From positions 124,001 through 188,000 of the forward strand of contig NZ_CAMLHC010000011.1 in NCBI RefSeq assembly GCF_946479755.1: DNA of 64,000 bases, given 5' to 3'. This DNA comes from an uncultured Chitinophaga sp. GTDB taxonomy: Bacteria > Bacteroidota > Bacteroidia > Chitinophagales > Chitinophagaceae. Made by a program: the position numbers and the translations under genes. Each line of letters starts with the position of its first letter. Position 1 is the stretch's first letter. The notes beneath the pieces were generated by a model. It was not told where the DNA came from. It made no database searches and saw only the letters and a list, made by a program, of their open reading frames with translations. This document shows, one piece after another, positions 18,328 through 28,302 of the stretch.

Positions 18328-19566
18328 ATGCTCACGACGAAGTTTCTTCAGCTATTTAAAAAGCGCGCTGCCACCTCTCCCAAAGAAGGCAAGTCCACAT
18401 TTACAGACGATTGTATCAGAAAAGTTCATTGCACCGGTGATAGCAAATGGATCCGGCAACTCAATTTCCAATGGAAAAAACACGTTGCTGAAATACCGCC
18501 TTATCCTGGTCATTTTTCCGGGAAGGGGATCGTGATCTGCGCCGGCGGGGTGAACTATTTTACCTGCGCCTGGATCAACATCAATACACTGCGGAATAAC
18601 GGCTGTACGCTGCCGATAGAGGTATGGTATTCCGGGACGGAGCTGAATACAGAGGCTATCGCGGCGCTGGAAGCGCTGGATGTGCGGTGTAAAAACTGCC
18701 ACGACTATACGGATGGAGCGGCGCTGGCAAGCTACGCCATGAAGCCATTCGCTATTGTCAACAGTGACTTCAGGGAAGTGCTGTACCTGGATGCGGATAA
18801 TAACTGTGTGGGCGATCCCGCTTTTTTGTTTGAAAGCAAAGCGTACAAAGAGTACGGAACGATTTTCTGGCCGGACTTCTGGACCACCGACCGCAACAAC
18901 CCTATATGGAAGATCATCGGCCGTGAGGAAGATGGCTCGATAGAACAGGAGAGTGGGCAATTGCTGATCAACAAAGAAAGATGCTGGAAGGAAATGAACC
19001 TTTGTCTCTATTTCAACCTGAACAAAAAAGACTATTACAGGATGCTGCTGGGGGATAAAGATACCTTCCGGTTCGCCTGGAAAGCCCTGCGCACGCCTTA
19101 TTACATGATCGCTGATGCCGTGGGACTATGCGGTATGGAGGAAGCCTCTGCCGGTTTCTGCGGTATGTCCATGGTGCAGCATGATCCGAACGGGGAGATA
19201 TTGTTTCTCCACCGCAACTGGTTTAAATGGGACATCATGAAAGACGACGAGGTCATGTGGACAACCATCAAGCGATATAAGCCAGGCACGGCGAGGTTAT
19301 TCAGATTGAAATTCCTGACAAGGGGAAAGATCAAACTGAAATTCCTGGACCTGGGCGGAGAGGTGTACACGACTTCCTTCCGCGAACTGTTCGGTGACTA
19401 TGAAATCAGGTGCCTGGATATACTGAAAGAACTCAGGGCCAGTGCACTTTACGGCCGGTTCCTGCAACATACCTATTTTACGCTATCAAGACCGGCTTAC
19501 GCCGACGGACATACGGAAAATATCTTTCCTGCAACACCAGCCGCGGTCCTGACAGCAGAGGGATGA
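18328..19566 (+). CDS. Mannosyl_trans3-family glycosyltransferase (putative alpha-mannosyltransferase)
   Basis: A 412-residue GT-A type protein. GKGIVICAGGVNYFTCAWININTLRNNGCTLPIEVWYSG is the N-terminal nucleotide-sugar binding part, KPFAIVNSDFREVLYLDADNN contains the DxD motif (DAD), and FWPDFW...QESGQLLINKERCW plus FLHRNWFKW match the pattern of the MNN-type alpha-1,2/1,3-mannosyltransferase family (Mannosyl_trans3). It has no signal peptide, so it is probably cytosolic or peripheral. The 3' end abuts the convergent transglycosylase gene with no gap. It precedes the NRPS cluster by 2 kb but is separated by a gene on the other strand, so a role in glycosylating the NRPS product is only speculation. 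Confidence 0.78.
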   Translation: MLTTKFLQLFKKRAATSPKEGKSTFTDDCIRKVHCTGDSKWIRQLNFQWKKHVAEIPPYPGHFSGKGIVICAGGVNYFTCAWININTLRNNGCTLPIEVWYSGTELNTEAIAALEALDVRCKNCHDYTDGAALASYAMKPFAIVNSDFREVLYLDADNNCVGDPAFLFESKAYKEYGTIFWPDFWTTDRNNPIWKIIGREEDGSIEQESGQLLINKERCWKEMNLCLYFNLNKKDYYRMLLGDKDTFRFAWKALRTPYYMIADAVGLCGMEEASAGFCGMSMVQHDPNGEILFLHRNWFKWDIMKDDEVMWTTIKRYKPGTARLFRLKFLTRGKIKLKFLDLGGEVYTTSFRELFGDYEIRCLDILKELRASALYGRFLQHTYFTLSRPAYADGHTENIFPATPAAVLTAEG

Positions 19567-21363
19567 TCAGCTGCCGGCGGCAACGGTCTCCGCTTCCGCC
19601 AGGTCCAGCGCTCCCAACCCAGGCGCAAAAGTGATTTTGTATTGTATGTTTTCGAACTCCTCCGGCGTGATGATCTCTTTTTTAAGCATCACCCTGGAAT
19701 GATGTTGCAGATGCGCCGTCAGGTTCCTGACCAGCTGGGGAGAATTCATTTTCAGCGCTTCCAGGAAGAATTTCGGCCTTGGTATTATATATGCCAGGGC
19801 CAGCGATTCTGTCAGCGTGAGCTGGTTGGCAGGTTTGTCGAAATAGAAGTGGGCGGCCTCCTGCACGCCATACACGCCAGGTCCCAGCTCAATGATGTTG
19901 AGGTAAATCTCCAGCAGACGGTCTTTTCCGATGGCATACACTTCTTCCAGGTACCAGGTCAGTATCACTTCTTCTATCTTCCGTTGGAAATTTTTGCTGT
20001 GGTACAGGAAAAGATTTCTCACCAGCTGCATGGTTATAGTACTGGCGCCGCGACTGAGCCTCCTGGTTTTTATGTTGGACGCCATCGCCAGGAAAATAGC
20101 TTCCGGGTCTATGCCTTTATGCGTATAGAAATGCGGGTCTTCGGTAGCGATGATTACTTTTTTCAGGTCTGCTGATATCTGGTCCAGCGGAAGGAAAAGG
20201 GGATTATCCTCCCCCAGGTGGATGGATTTTACCGCAACACCTTCTTCATAAACGGTATGAACAAAAGGTTGCTTCAAATAAGCATAGTCAGTTCCGCCAT
20301 CGTTCAGCACACGAAGATTGTTATCCAGCCTGATTTCAAAATCCCGCTTGAAAGAGCTGGTCAATTCAAACCGCAAACGGGAAAGGAAGCCCAGTGTACC
20401 GGAGAAGGAAGTCCTGTATAAGCTTTGTGTGGTGAAGTCCTGGAAAGACGTCAGGATATCTTCCATCTGGCAGGGGATCAGGCTTACCCCCAGCTCGATA
20501 ATATCATGTTCCCGGTAAAGATGGTCCATATAAAAAGGTAGCCGTAGGTTGTTCAGATGGAAAGAGGACTGACGGTCTATATAAAATCCGTCGGGCGTCA
20601 TTTTTGTATGTAGCACCAGGCCCAGATCGCAGGTGAAGGGATGTTGATTACTCACCTTACTATTATGCACGGTGAGGCCGCGCGTACTCGTGTCAAGATC
20701 ATAGTCGCCTTTGTTCCGGTGAAGACTAAACGCAATTTGTGGCGTAGTAATGGTAACAGAAGGCGCTGTTGCCTGCGAACGGGCGGCCATGGTGAAACTA
20801 TTTACATTCACCTGCAGCTGTCCGCCGGTATGATTGAAGGCCAGCGTTTCCATGTTGACCTGTATATTTTTAGGACTGGATAACACTATCTCCAGGTTGT
20901 TGATATCGATCTTTTGAGGAACCGATCCCAGCGCAGTATTTATTTTCCCGAAGATGCGCTTATAGAAGCCTCTGATCATATCCTGCGGACTGACGGCCGC
21001 CGCCTCCGTTTTTACCGTTGCCGTCGGAGGGGCAGGAGCAGGTGTGCGCTCTTTTTTGTCAACCAGTATTTTACTGTCGGCTATTTTTATAGCGATGGGC
21101 TTAACCCTCCCTTTTAAGAGAGAAGACCAGCTGAACTTCACACGGACACTGCCGGCTTCGAATAGCATATTCCCGGCGTTATTACTGGCACGGACAGACT
21201 TAATGGTGACACTGTTGATGCCGGCGATGCGGATGGCTCCAAAGTCTACGTTTAACCGGTAACGTGACTGGATCTTGCGCAGGATTTTTTCTTTTAAGGC
21301 GTTGGTGACGGTCGAAGTAGGGCGCGTGGCGGATAAACCGGTTTTTGTATCGTTGGATCGCAT
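19567..21363 (-). CDS. AsmA-like/GT51 transglycosylase domain fusion protein
   Basis: A 598-residue protein. About residues 370-560 form a glycosyltransferase family 51 domain: motif 1 ATEDPHFYTHKG with the catalytic Glu, motif 2 RGASTITMQLVRNL, motif 3 RKIEEVILTWYLE, then EIYLNIIELGPGVYGVQEAA. There is no penicillin-binding transpeptidase domain, so it resembles monofunctional peptidoglycan polymerases. The first ~330 residues are unlike MtgA: RLNVDFGAIRIAGINSVTIKSVRA...LKGRVKPIAIKIADSKI is an AsmA/DUF748-like beta-rich scaffold. I see no N-terminal transmembrane helix in this frame and the codons upstream do not add one, which is odd for an enzyme using lipid II. Substrate lipid II is a family inference. 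Confidence 0.8.
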   Translation of the reverse strand: MRSNDTKTGLSATRPTSTVTNALKEKILRKIQSRYRLNVDFGAIRIAGINSVTIKSVRASNNAGNMLFEAGSVRVKFSWSSLLKGRVKPIAIKIADSKILVDKKERTPAPAPPTATVKTEAAAVSPQDMIRGFYKRIFGKINTALGSVPQKIDINNLEIVLSSPKNIQVNMETLAFNHTGGQLQVNVNSFTMAARSQATAPSVTITTPQIAFSLHRNKGDYDLDTSTRGLTVHNSKVSNQHPFTCDLGLVLHTKMTPDGFYIDRQSSFHLNNLRLPFYMDHLYREHDIIELGVSLIPCQMEDILTSFQDFTTQSLYRTSFSGTLGFLSRLRFELTSSFKRDFEIRLDNNLRVLNDGGTDYAYLKQPFVHTVYEEGVAVKSIHLGEDNPLFLPLDQISADLKKVIIATEDPHFYTHKGIDPEAIFLAMASNIKTRRLSRGASTITMQLVRNLFLYHSKNFQRKIEEVILTWYLEEVYAIGKDRLLEIYLNIIELGPGVYGVQEAAHFYFDKPANQLTLTESLALAYIIPRPKFFLEALKMNSPQLVRNLTAHLQHHSRVMLKKEIITPEEFENIQYKITFAPGLGALDLAEAETVAAGS

Positions 21364-21485
21364 AAAATGGATAATTGAAGGTTCAAAATGTGTGGTGCAT
21401 CATAGGAAGGCGTATGCACAGTAATGGTAAAAAAGTTGGGTTATTATGCAGCAAAAAGAAAAGCATTTTTGTCTTTTCTAATAAT

Positions 21486-21515
21486 TTTGAAATTATCATT
21501 TAAAATATTATTTTG
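21486..21515 (+). promoter_or_regulatory. candidate promoter of the NRPS operon
   Basis: TTTG, a 19-base spacer, then TATTTTG (one base short of a perfect TAnnTTTG) in an AT-rich stretch about 280 bases before the first NRPS gene. It would give a long leader of ~270 bases. The rest of the 429-base divergent gap shows no gene. Confidence 0.45.
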
Positions 21516-21792
21516 CAAATATTAAACCCGAATTCCTCAATTTTTTTTATTTGACCCTCGATCTGTAACAACCCTCAGCGGAGCTGTGTCCTGCTCCATC
21601 CAAACAGAACCTGACACTCATTTTTGCTGCTCGCGTACTTGTTTCTCAGAATGCAAAAAATCTGTGGACCGGCCAGCCTATGCGACATCACTAATGCTGT
21701 GCCGGTAAGTACTTATGCCGACAGGATTTTCATGCCATTCCACGCGAGTATTCCACTGAGTCTGGAAGTCACACTTGAAATAACTATGAGAT

Positions 21793-24700
21793 ATGCGTAT
21801 AACAAGCCTCACTCAACTTATACGGGCACAAAGTACATCTGGGAATACTGGTATCACCTTTATTGAAAGCCATCGTCATGTACACTTCCTGTCGTATGCA
21901 GAATTGTATCAGAAAGCATTGCAATGCTTAACGATACTACAGCAACACGGCGTGAATCGTTGTGATGAAGTGATCCTGCAAACAGAAGATAACCAGTCGC
22001 TGCTGATTACTTTCTGGGCCTGCATCTTAGGCGGAATGATCCCGGTTCCGCTGGCGATGGGTGGAACAGACATGCACCGGCAAAAGCTGCTGAATGTCTG
22101 GAAAACATTGAACCACCCGTACTTAATGTCTTCGACGGCGCACTATGAAAATATCATTGCCAATACACCTGCGGCGGACAATGAGAACATTAAAAAGCGC
22201 TACATCAACGAAGCACAGGCACTGTCACCGGCTACTGCCGCTGAACCGGCCACCGTTAACCCTGAAGATATTGCATTTATTCAGTTCTCTTCCGGCTCCA
22301 CCGGAAGCCCCAAAGGCGTGGTGCTCACCCACGCCAACCTTATCGCCAATATACAAGGTATCAGCGCCGCCGCCCGGTACACCGCCGCTGATGCCACTTT
22401 GAGCTGGATGCCACTGACCCACGATATGGGGATGATCGGTTTCCATCTCAATCCGTTGCTGCAGGGAATGAACCAATACCTCATGCCAACAAACCTGTTT
22501 GTGCGCAGACCCGCCCTCTGGATGGAGGCGCTCTCCCGGTATAAGGCTACCATTACCTGCTCACCCAACTTCGGCTACCGCTACTTCCTGAAACACTTTA
22601 CGGCTGATGATCATCATGATTGGGACCTCTCCGGTGTCCGGATCATCTATAACGGCGCCGAACCTATCGCTGCCAGTATCTGCAACGAGTTTACAGAAAG
22701 CATGAAAAGGTTCGGGCTGAAAGCACAGGCCATGCGCCCCGTGTACGGGCTGGCAGAAGCCAGTGTGGCCGTGACCATTTCCGATCTGCATGCCGACGTG
22801 ATAACGATGATGGTCAACAGGCATCAAGTCAATATCAATGACAAAGTCATGCCTGTTAGCGAAGCCGCAGACGCTGTCTCCTTTGTAGATGTCGGTAAAC
22901 CGGTGGATGGCTGCCTGCTGAGAATAGCCGATGACAACGATGCTCCCGTGGATGCTGGCATTATCGGCCACATACACATAAAAGGAGAGAACGTTACCAG
23001 TGGCTACTATAACAACGCAGCGGCTTCCGGCAACGTGCGTACAGCCGATGGCTGGCTGAAAACAGGCGACCTCGGCTTCCTCAGCAGTCAGGGTTCCCTG
23101 TTCGTTACCGGGAGAGCCAAAGACATCATTTTCGTAAACGGTCAGAATTTTTATCCGCATGACATCGAACGCATGGCGGAGGAAATTGATACCATCGAAT
23201 TAAATAAGATCGCCGTCGGCGGCTTTTTTAACAACGACACCCAGAAAGACGAAGTCCTCGCGTTTGTGCTGCACCGTGGGGAATTGGCTGCGTTCCTTCC
23301 CATCGCGGCGGCGCTGAAGAAACTGGTCAATACCCAATGCGGATTCGAGATAGACCATGTGATCCCCGTAAAGAACATTCCAAGGACCACCAGCGGCAAG
23401 CTGCAACGCTTTAAACTGGTATCGGAATACCTGGAGGGTCACTACAAAGCTATTATGGACGCTTTGTACCAATTAACAGCAGCTGCGGCTGATCGCGTTG
23501 AGTTGTTTCATCCTGCAACGCCCGTTGAGCAGCAACTGGCGGTCATCTGGCGGAAAGTGCTGAAGCGCCCGCATATCTTCGGCGAAGGCCACTTCTTTGA
23601 AAATGGGGGTGACTCCCTGAAAGCATCGGAAGTATGTATGCTGGTGAAAAAGGAATTAGGAGCGGAGCTCAGCCTGGAAGTATTCTACGGCAATGCCACC
23701 ATTCCGGGGCTGGCCACGGAAATAGCCAGCCTGGAGAATACCGCTTCTTATGATCCGATTCCCCGTACCGCACCGGCACGCACCTACGCCTTGTCTGCGG
23801 CACAGCAACGCATGTACTACACCTGGGAAGCAGATCAGGCAGCTACTGCCTACAATGTACCTGTGGTACTGAAGATAGCAGGGCCCATTGACGGGAAGAA
23901 GCTGGCGTCAGCCATCGCCGTACTGATTTCCCGGCATGAAGCTTTACGGATGTCATTTAACGATCCCCGGCAACCGGTATGCACCGTCCACGATACGATA
24001 GCGATACCGTTTGAATACATAACGTCTTCTGCGGAGAACGCAGACCAGCTGCTGCGCGAACTGATCACGCCATTCAACCTGCATGAAGCCCCCTTGTTTA
24101 AAATCCGCCTGATCAACATCGCGGAGCAACAGCATCTTTTATTGCTGGATTTCCATCACATCATCTGTGACGGGGTATCCGCCAATATTCTTATACAGGA
24201 GTTATTCGACTGCTACGCGGGACACATGTTACCGCCTATCCCTGTTAACTACAGGGACTATACGGAGTGGGAGCGCCGACAGTCTGACCAGCGGCAAACG
24301 TTATTTTGGAAACAGCAGCTGGCGTCCTCTCTGCCGGTACTGGACCTGCCCACCGATTTTAGCCGCCCTGTTGTTTACAACTCCGCAGGGGCAAAGCTGG
24401 AAGTGCTGCTGGATAAAGACATCACCGCCAGCCTTTCTGCGATCGCCGTGCGTTATGCCTGCTCTATGAATACGCTCCTGTTCACGTTGTATAGTGTGCT
24501 GTTGTCGAAGTACAGCGGTCAGCAGCAGGTGGCGATAGGCATTGCGGCGGCCGGCAGGACCCACCCTGATCTTCTCGGTATCACCGGTATGTTCGTCAAC
24601 AGCCTGCCGGTGATCAGCGATATCACCGCCGGTGCTTCGTTCCCTGAGCTGCTGGAAAAACATCACCGGCTGCTGACCGCGGTACTGCACCACCAGGACT

Positions 24701-27700
24701 ATCCCTTTGAAAAGATGATCCGGCAGGCAGCGGCGCCCGCGGATGCCAGCCGCAATCGTCTCTTCGATACCATGTTCGTTTTTCAGAACGTAGGCTATGA
24801 CGACATCGATACCGCCGATCTTCACGTGCAGCGCTATTTCTTCGATCCCGGCGTCGCCAAGTACGACATAACAATGGAAGTGTTCCATTACGGTCAAACA
24901 CTGCAATGCGCCATTGAATACAATACCAGCCTGTTCAAAAAAGAAACGGCGGAACAGATGGCCCGTCATTTTAAAAACCTGGTAAAACAAATCACGGAAA
25001 AGCCGGACTGCTACATCGATGAAATAGCTTTACCGGACGGAACGGAGTACGAGGATATCATTCACCGGTTTAATGACACCGTTAAAGGCTTCTCGCGTGA
25101 CGTCCCTATCCATGAGCTGATCCGGCAACAGGCAGAAGCCACGCCGGAAGCAGTAGCGCTGGAGTATGGAAATGAGACGTTCACGTATCGGCAACTGGAT
25201 GAACAGGCCGGCAGGCTATCCTTTTTGCTCCGTCGCAGCGGCATCGGTACAGAAAGCATTGTAGCCGTGCTGATGGACAGACGTCCCGGACTGATCGTGG
25301 CTATACTGGCCGTGCTGAAAGCAGGCGCCTGTTTTTTACCCATTGACCTGGCAACTCCTGTCCGCCGCATCAGTTATATGCTCTCGGACAGCGGGGCAAA
25401 CATGCTGATCACAGACAACACCGTAAGTACCCTGGAGGAATTAAACCCGCTGCTGGCGGAGTTACCGGAATTGACCGTATTGGATACCGGCATGGTCACG
25501 TTGCCGGACGATGTTCCCGTTGCGGACCATCCGGCGGCCACCGCAACGGACCTGGCCTACATCATCTATACCTCCGGTACCACCGGGAATCCCAAAGGCG
25601 TCATGGTTGAACATCGTTCTTTGGTGAATTATATCACCTGGGCAGCGGATACCTATGTGAAAGAAGCGGATGCTGCTTTCCCGCTGTTTACTTCCATATC
25701 TTTTGACCTGACCATCACCACGTTGTTTGTACCACTGGTGACCGGCAACAGGATGGTCATTTACAGCGCAGCGGAAGACGAATTCCTGATGAAAAAAGTG
25801 CTGCTGGAGAACAAGGTGACCGTCGTCAAAGCAACGCCTTCACACCTGGTGTTGATAGCCTCCTGCGTCTCCCGGACGGATGCGCGCAACAGCAGAATAA
25901 AGCGCTTTATCGTTGGCGGAGAACAGCTGACCCGCTCTGTGGCAGCGGAAATACAGCAGCTTTTTGGCGATCATATTGAGATCTGTAATGAGTACGGACC
26001 AACGGAGACTACGGTGGGATGTATGATCCAGCTGTTTAACCCTGCAGACAGCGGACCGGTGGTGCCTATCGGCACACCCGCCGCCAACACCCGCATCTAC
26101 CTGCTGGACAACGCGCTGCAACCGGTGCCTGCCGGGGTGAAAGGAGAGTTATATATTTCCGGTGAGGGCGTGGCCAGGGGGTATTTAGGTAGCCCGGAAC
26201 TCACCGCACAGAAGTTCATCGCTGATCCTTTCGCAGCCGGGCTGCGGATGTACCGGACAGGCGATATCGCCCGGCGCCTCGCTTCCGGTCTTATCGAATA
26301 CCTTGGCCGGAAAGATAAGCAGCTGAAGATCAGCGGCCATAGGATAGACCTGACGGAAATTGAACACCAGCTGTCCGCCTATGAAGGGATCGCCTCTTCA
26401 GTGGCCGTCATCGGAGAGGGCAGAAAGGCGCCTGTCATCATCGCGTATTACATTGCATCGGGAACGCATAGGGGCATCGACGAGCCGTTACTCAGGGCCT
26501 ACCTGGCAAAGCGGTTGCCCTACTATGCAATACCGGCTTACTTTATGCCGCTGGATGCTTACCCGCTGACTGCCAATGGTAAAGTAGACCATGCCGCCCT
26601 GCCGGCAATAACGCTTCCCGAAGAGAATGCAGAACAGGGCGACGCCCGTGATGAAATTTTTATAACCACCTGGAACGAGGTGTTTGGGGTAGATAATATT
26701 ACTGCGGGCGATAACTTTTTCGAACTGGGGGGAGACTCCATCAAAGCGATCCAGATACTGTCGCGGCTGGCGGATGAAGGCTTTAACCTGTCGGTAAAAG
26801 ACATTCTCACCTATCAAACCATCCGGCAGATCAACGCCAACCTGTTGCGCACGGAAATCGTACAGGAATACGAACAGGGATATATAACCGGTTCCCGCGG
26901 ACTGTTACCCATTGAAGCCTGGTTCTTCGATCAGGATTTTCAGCGGCCCGGTTTCTACAACCATGCGGTAACGCTTACCTTTCACGAAGAGATAGATGTT
27001 CACCTGCTGCAACAGTCATTCCAGGCGCTGGTCAGGCAACATGATGGGGTGAGGATCAATTACGACCCGCAAGCGAAAACACTGTTCTATAACCCGCTGC
27101 ACACCGATACGCCATTTACCCTGGCACAGTATGACGTGGACGCTCAGGGCCGGGAAATGGAAGCCATATGTATGTCCCTCAAAAGCAGTTTCGATATCTC
27201 CGGGGACCTGCTGCTGAAAGCAGCGGTTTTCAGTATGGCCGGAGACCGCAGGACGCTGTTTATCACAGCCCATCATTTAATTGTGGATGGTATTTCCTGG
27301 AGGATATTGCTGAAAGATCTTTATACCGCATACAAAAGCCTGCAGCAACACCGCCCGGTAAAATTCCCCGCTAAAACGGCCACTGCCCGGCAATGGCGGG
27401 AGGCGCTGCTACGGTATCCGCATCCCGAAGGGGATGCTGCCGGTCAGCTTTTCTGGCAGTCCGTGGAGAACGTCCCGTTTTCACTGCCCCTGGAGAAATA
27501 TACGGCAGACTGGCGCATGGTCAATGCTGTCCATGAACAATGTATCATCGATAAAAAAGGTACAAAAGCATTACTGCAACTCGCCCGCCAGGTATTTAAA
27601 ACCGATGCCGCCGTCCTGTTAAACGCAGCGGTGGCGCTGGCGATCAGGGACTGGACCGGTAAGCACAGCTGCATCATTGAACAGGAGAACCACGGCAGGT

Positions 27701-28251
27701 ACATAGAACAACTGAATGTATCCCGGACCGTCGGCTGGTTTACGGGGATGTATCCTCAGCAACTAAAGGTCCCGGACGGATCTTTGGAGGCTGTTATCTG
27801 GCAGATCCGGCAGCAGATGGACCATACCCCCGGCAAAGGATTAGGATACGGCATTTTAAGGTATCTGCATCACGCATTGCAGGTAAACAGAACGAAATTG
27901 TCTGACATCAGGCTTAACTACCTCGGACAGTTAGACCAGGAATTCGATAACGACCTCTATACGTATTCCGGCGATACCCAGGGAGGTAACATAGCCCCGG
28001 ACAATGTGATGACGGCCAAACTGGAACTTAACGTCATCGTGTTAAAAAATACCCTGGAAATAGATATACAATACAATCGCTTAGCCTATGAAAAGGCCAC
28101 CATACAGGCTTTTGCCGGTAACCTGGTAAAATGGCTGCGGCATATGGTGGCATATGGTGACTTCCGGGAGGAATTACCTGTCACAACGTTCTCCCTCGGC
28201 GCCGGCCCCGATGGACTTGACGACGACGAGTTGTCAGTACTGTTTAATTAA
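21793..28251 (+). CDS. NRPS initiation protein: acyl-AMP ligase-PCP-C-A(Asn)-PCP-E
   Basis: 2152 residues. Residues 1-590 are a fatty acyl-AMP ligase-like adenylation domain (FSSGSTGSPKGVVLTH; SWMPLTHDMGMIGFH), followed by a carrier with GGDSLKA, so synthesis starts with an acyl chain. A condensation domain has HHIICDG (near 788). The A domain (about 1097-1610) has YTSGTTGNPKG and FDLTITTLF. Specificity-pocket residues read by motif alignment are D-L-T-K-I-G-E-V-G-K, matching the published asparagine pattern. A second carrier GGDSIKA precedes a C-terminal epimerisation domain (HHLIVDGISWR; YLNV-type NVSRTVGWFTGMYP; LNYLGQLDQ), so the first residue is predicted to become D-Asn. The tail DDDELSVLFN is acidic then hydrophobic, like a docking peptide. 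The next NRPS gene follows after 51 bases. Confidence 0.93.
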   Translation: MRITSLTQLIRAQSTSGNTGITFIESHRHVHFLSYAELYQKALQCLTILQQHGVNRCDEVILQTEDNQSLLITFWACILGGMIPVPLAMGGTDMHRQKLLNVWKTLNHPYLMSSTAHYENIIANTPAADNENIKKRYINEAQALSPATAAEPATVNPEDIAFIQFSSGSTGSPKGVVLTHANLIANIQGISAAARYTAADATLSWMPLTHDMGMIGFHLNPLLQGMNQYLMPTNLFVRRPALWMEALSRYKATITCSPNFGYRYFLKHFTADDHHDWDLSGVRIIYNGAEPIAASICNEFTESMKRFGLKAQAMRPVYGLAEASVAVTISDLHADVITMMVNRHQVNINDKVMPVSEAADAVSFVDVGKPVDGCLLRIADDNDAPVDAGIIGHIHIKGENVTSGYYNNAAASGNVRTADGWLKTGDLGFLSSQGSLFVTGRAKDIIFVNGQNFYPHDIERMAEEIDTIELNKIAVGGFFNNDTQKDEVLAFVLHRGELAAFLPIAAALKKLVNTQCGFEIDHVIPVKNIPRTTSGKLQRFKLVSEYLEGHYKAIMDALYQLTAAAADRVELFHPATPVEQQLAVIWRKVLKRPHIFGEGHFFENGGDSLKASEVCMLVKKELGAELSLEVFYGNATIPGLATEIASLENTASYDPIPRTAPARTYALSAAQQRMYYTWEADQAATAYNVPVVLKIAGPIDGKKLASAIAVLISRHEALRMSFNDPRQPVCTVHDTIAIPFEYITSSAENADQLLRELITPFNLHEAPLFKIRLINIAEQQHLLLLDFHHIICDGVSANILIQELFDCYAGHMLPPIPVNYRDYTEWERRQSDQRQTLFWKQQLASSLPVLDLPTDFSRPVVYNSAGAKLEVLLDKDITASLSAIAVRYACSMNTLLFTLYSVLLSKYSGQQQVAIGIAAAGRTHPDLLGITGMFVNSLPVISDITAGASFPELLEKHHRLLTAVLHHQDYPFEKMIRQAAAPADASRNRLFDTMFVFQNVGYDDIDTADLHVQRYFFDPGVAKYDITMEVFHYGQTLQCAIEYNTSLFKKETAEQMARHFKNLVKQITEKPDCYIDEIALPDGTEYEDIIHRFNDTVKGFSRDVPIHELIRQQAEATPEAVALEYGNETFTYRQLDEQAGRLSFLLRRSGIGTESIVAVLMDRRPGLIVAILAVLKAGACFLPIDLATPVRRISYMLSDSGANMLITDNTVSTLEELNPLLAELPELTVLDTGMVTLPDDVPVADHPAATATDLAYIIYTSGTTGNPKGVMVEHRSLVNYITWAADTYVKEADAAFPLFTSISFDLTITTLFVPLVTGNRMVIYSAAEDEFLMKKVLLENKVTVVKATPSHLVLIASCVSRTDARNSRIKRFIVGGEQLTRSVAAEIQQLFGDHIEICNEYGPTETTVGCMIQLFNPADSGPVVPIGTPAANTRIYLLDNALQPVPAGVKGELYISGEGVARGYLGSPELTAQKFIADPFAAGLRMYRTGDIARRLASGLIEYLGRKDKQLKISGHRIDLTEIEHQLSAYEGIASSVAVIGEGRKAPVIIAYYIASGTHRGIDEPLLRAYLAKRLPYYAIPAYFMPLDAYPLTANGKVDHAALPAITLPEENAEQGDARDEIFITTWNEVFGVDNITAGDNFFELGGDSIKAIQILSRLADEGFNLSVKDILTYQTIRQINANLLRTEIVQEYEQGYITGSRGLLPIEAWFFDQDFQRPGFYNHAVTLTFHEEIDVHLLQQSFQALVRQHDGVRINYDPQAKTLFYNPLHTDTPFTLAQYDVDAQGREMEAICMSLKSSFDISGDLLLKAAVFSMAGDRRTLFITAHHLIVDGISWRILLKDLYTAYKSLQQHRPVKFPAKTATARQWREALLRYPHPEGDAAGQLFWQSVENVPFSLPLEKYTADWRMVNAVHEQCIIDKKGTKALLQLARQVFKTDAAVLLNAAVALAIRDWTGKHSCIIEQENHGRYIEQLNVSRTVGWFTGMYPQQLKVPDGSLEAVIWQIRQQMDHTPGKGLGYGILRYLHHALQVNRTKLSDIRLNYLGQLDQEFDNDLYTYSGDTQGGNIAPDNVMTAKLELNVIVLKNTLEIDIQYNRLAYEKATIQAFAGNLVKWLRHMVAYGDFREELPVTTFSLGAGPDGLDDDELSVLFN

Positions 28252-28302
28252 ATATCCACCGGTTGTTTCCTGAAAAAAATTACCCACTTAAATCTTATTC
28301 CC

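Noticed and set aside
18352..18960. 202-codon minus-strand frame opposite the mannosyltransferase
   Set aside because: Shadow of a well-supported glycosyltransferase with DxD motif; no start signals or family features of its own.
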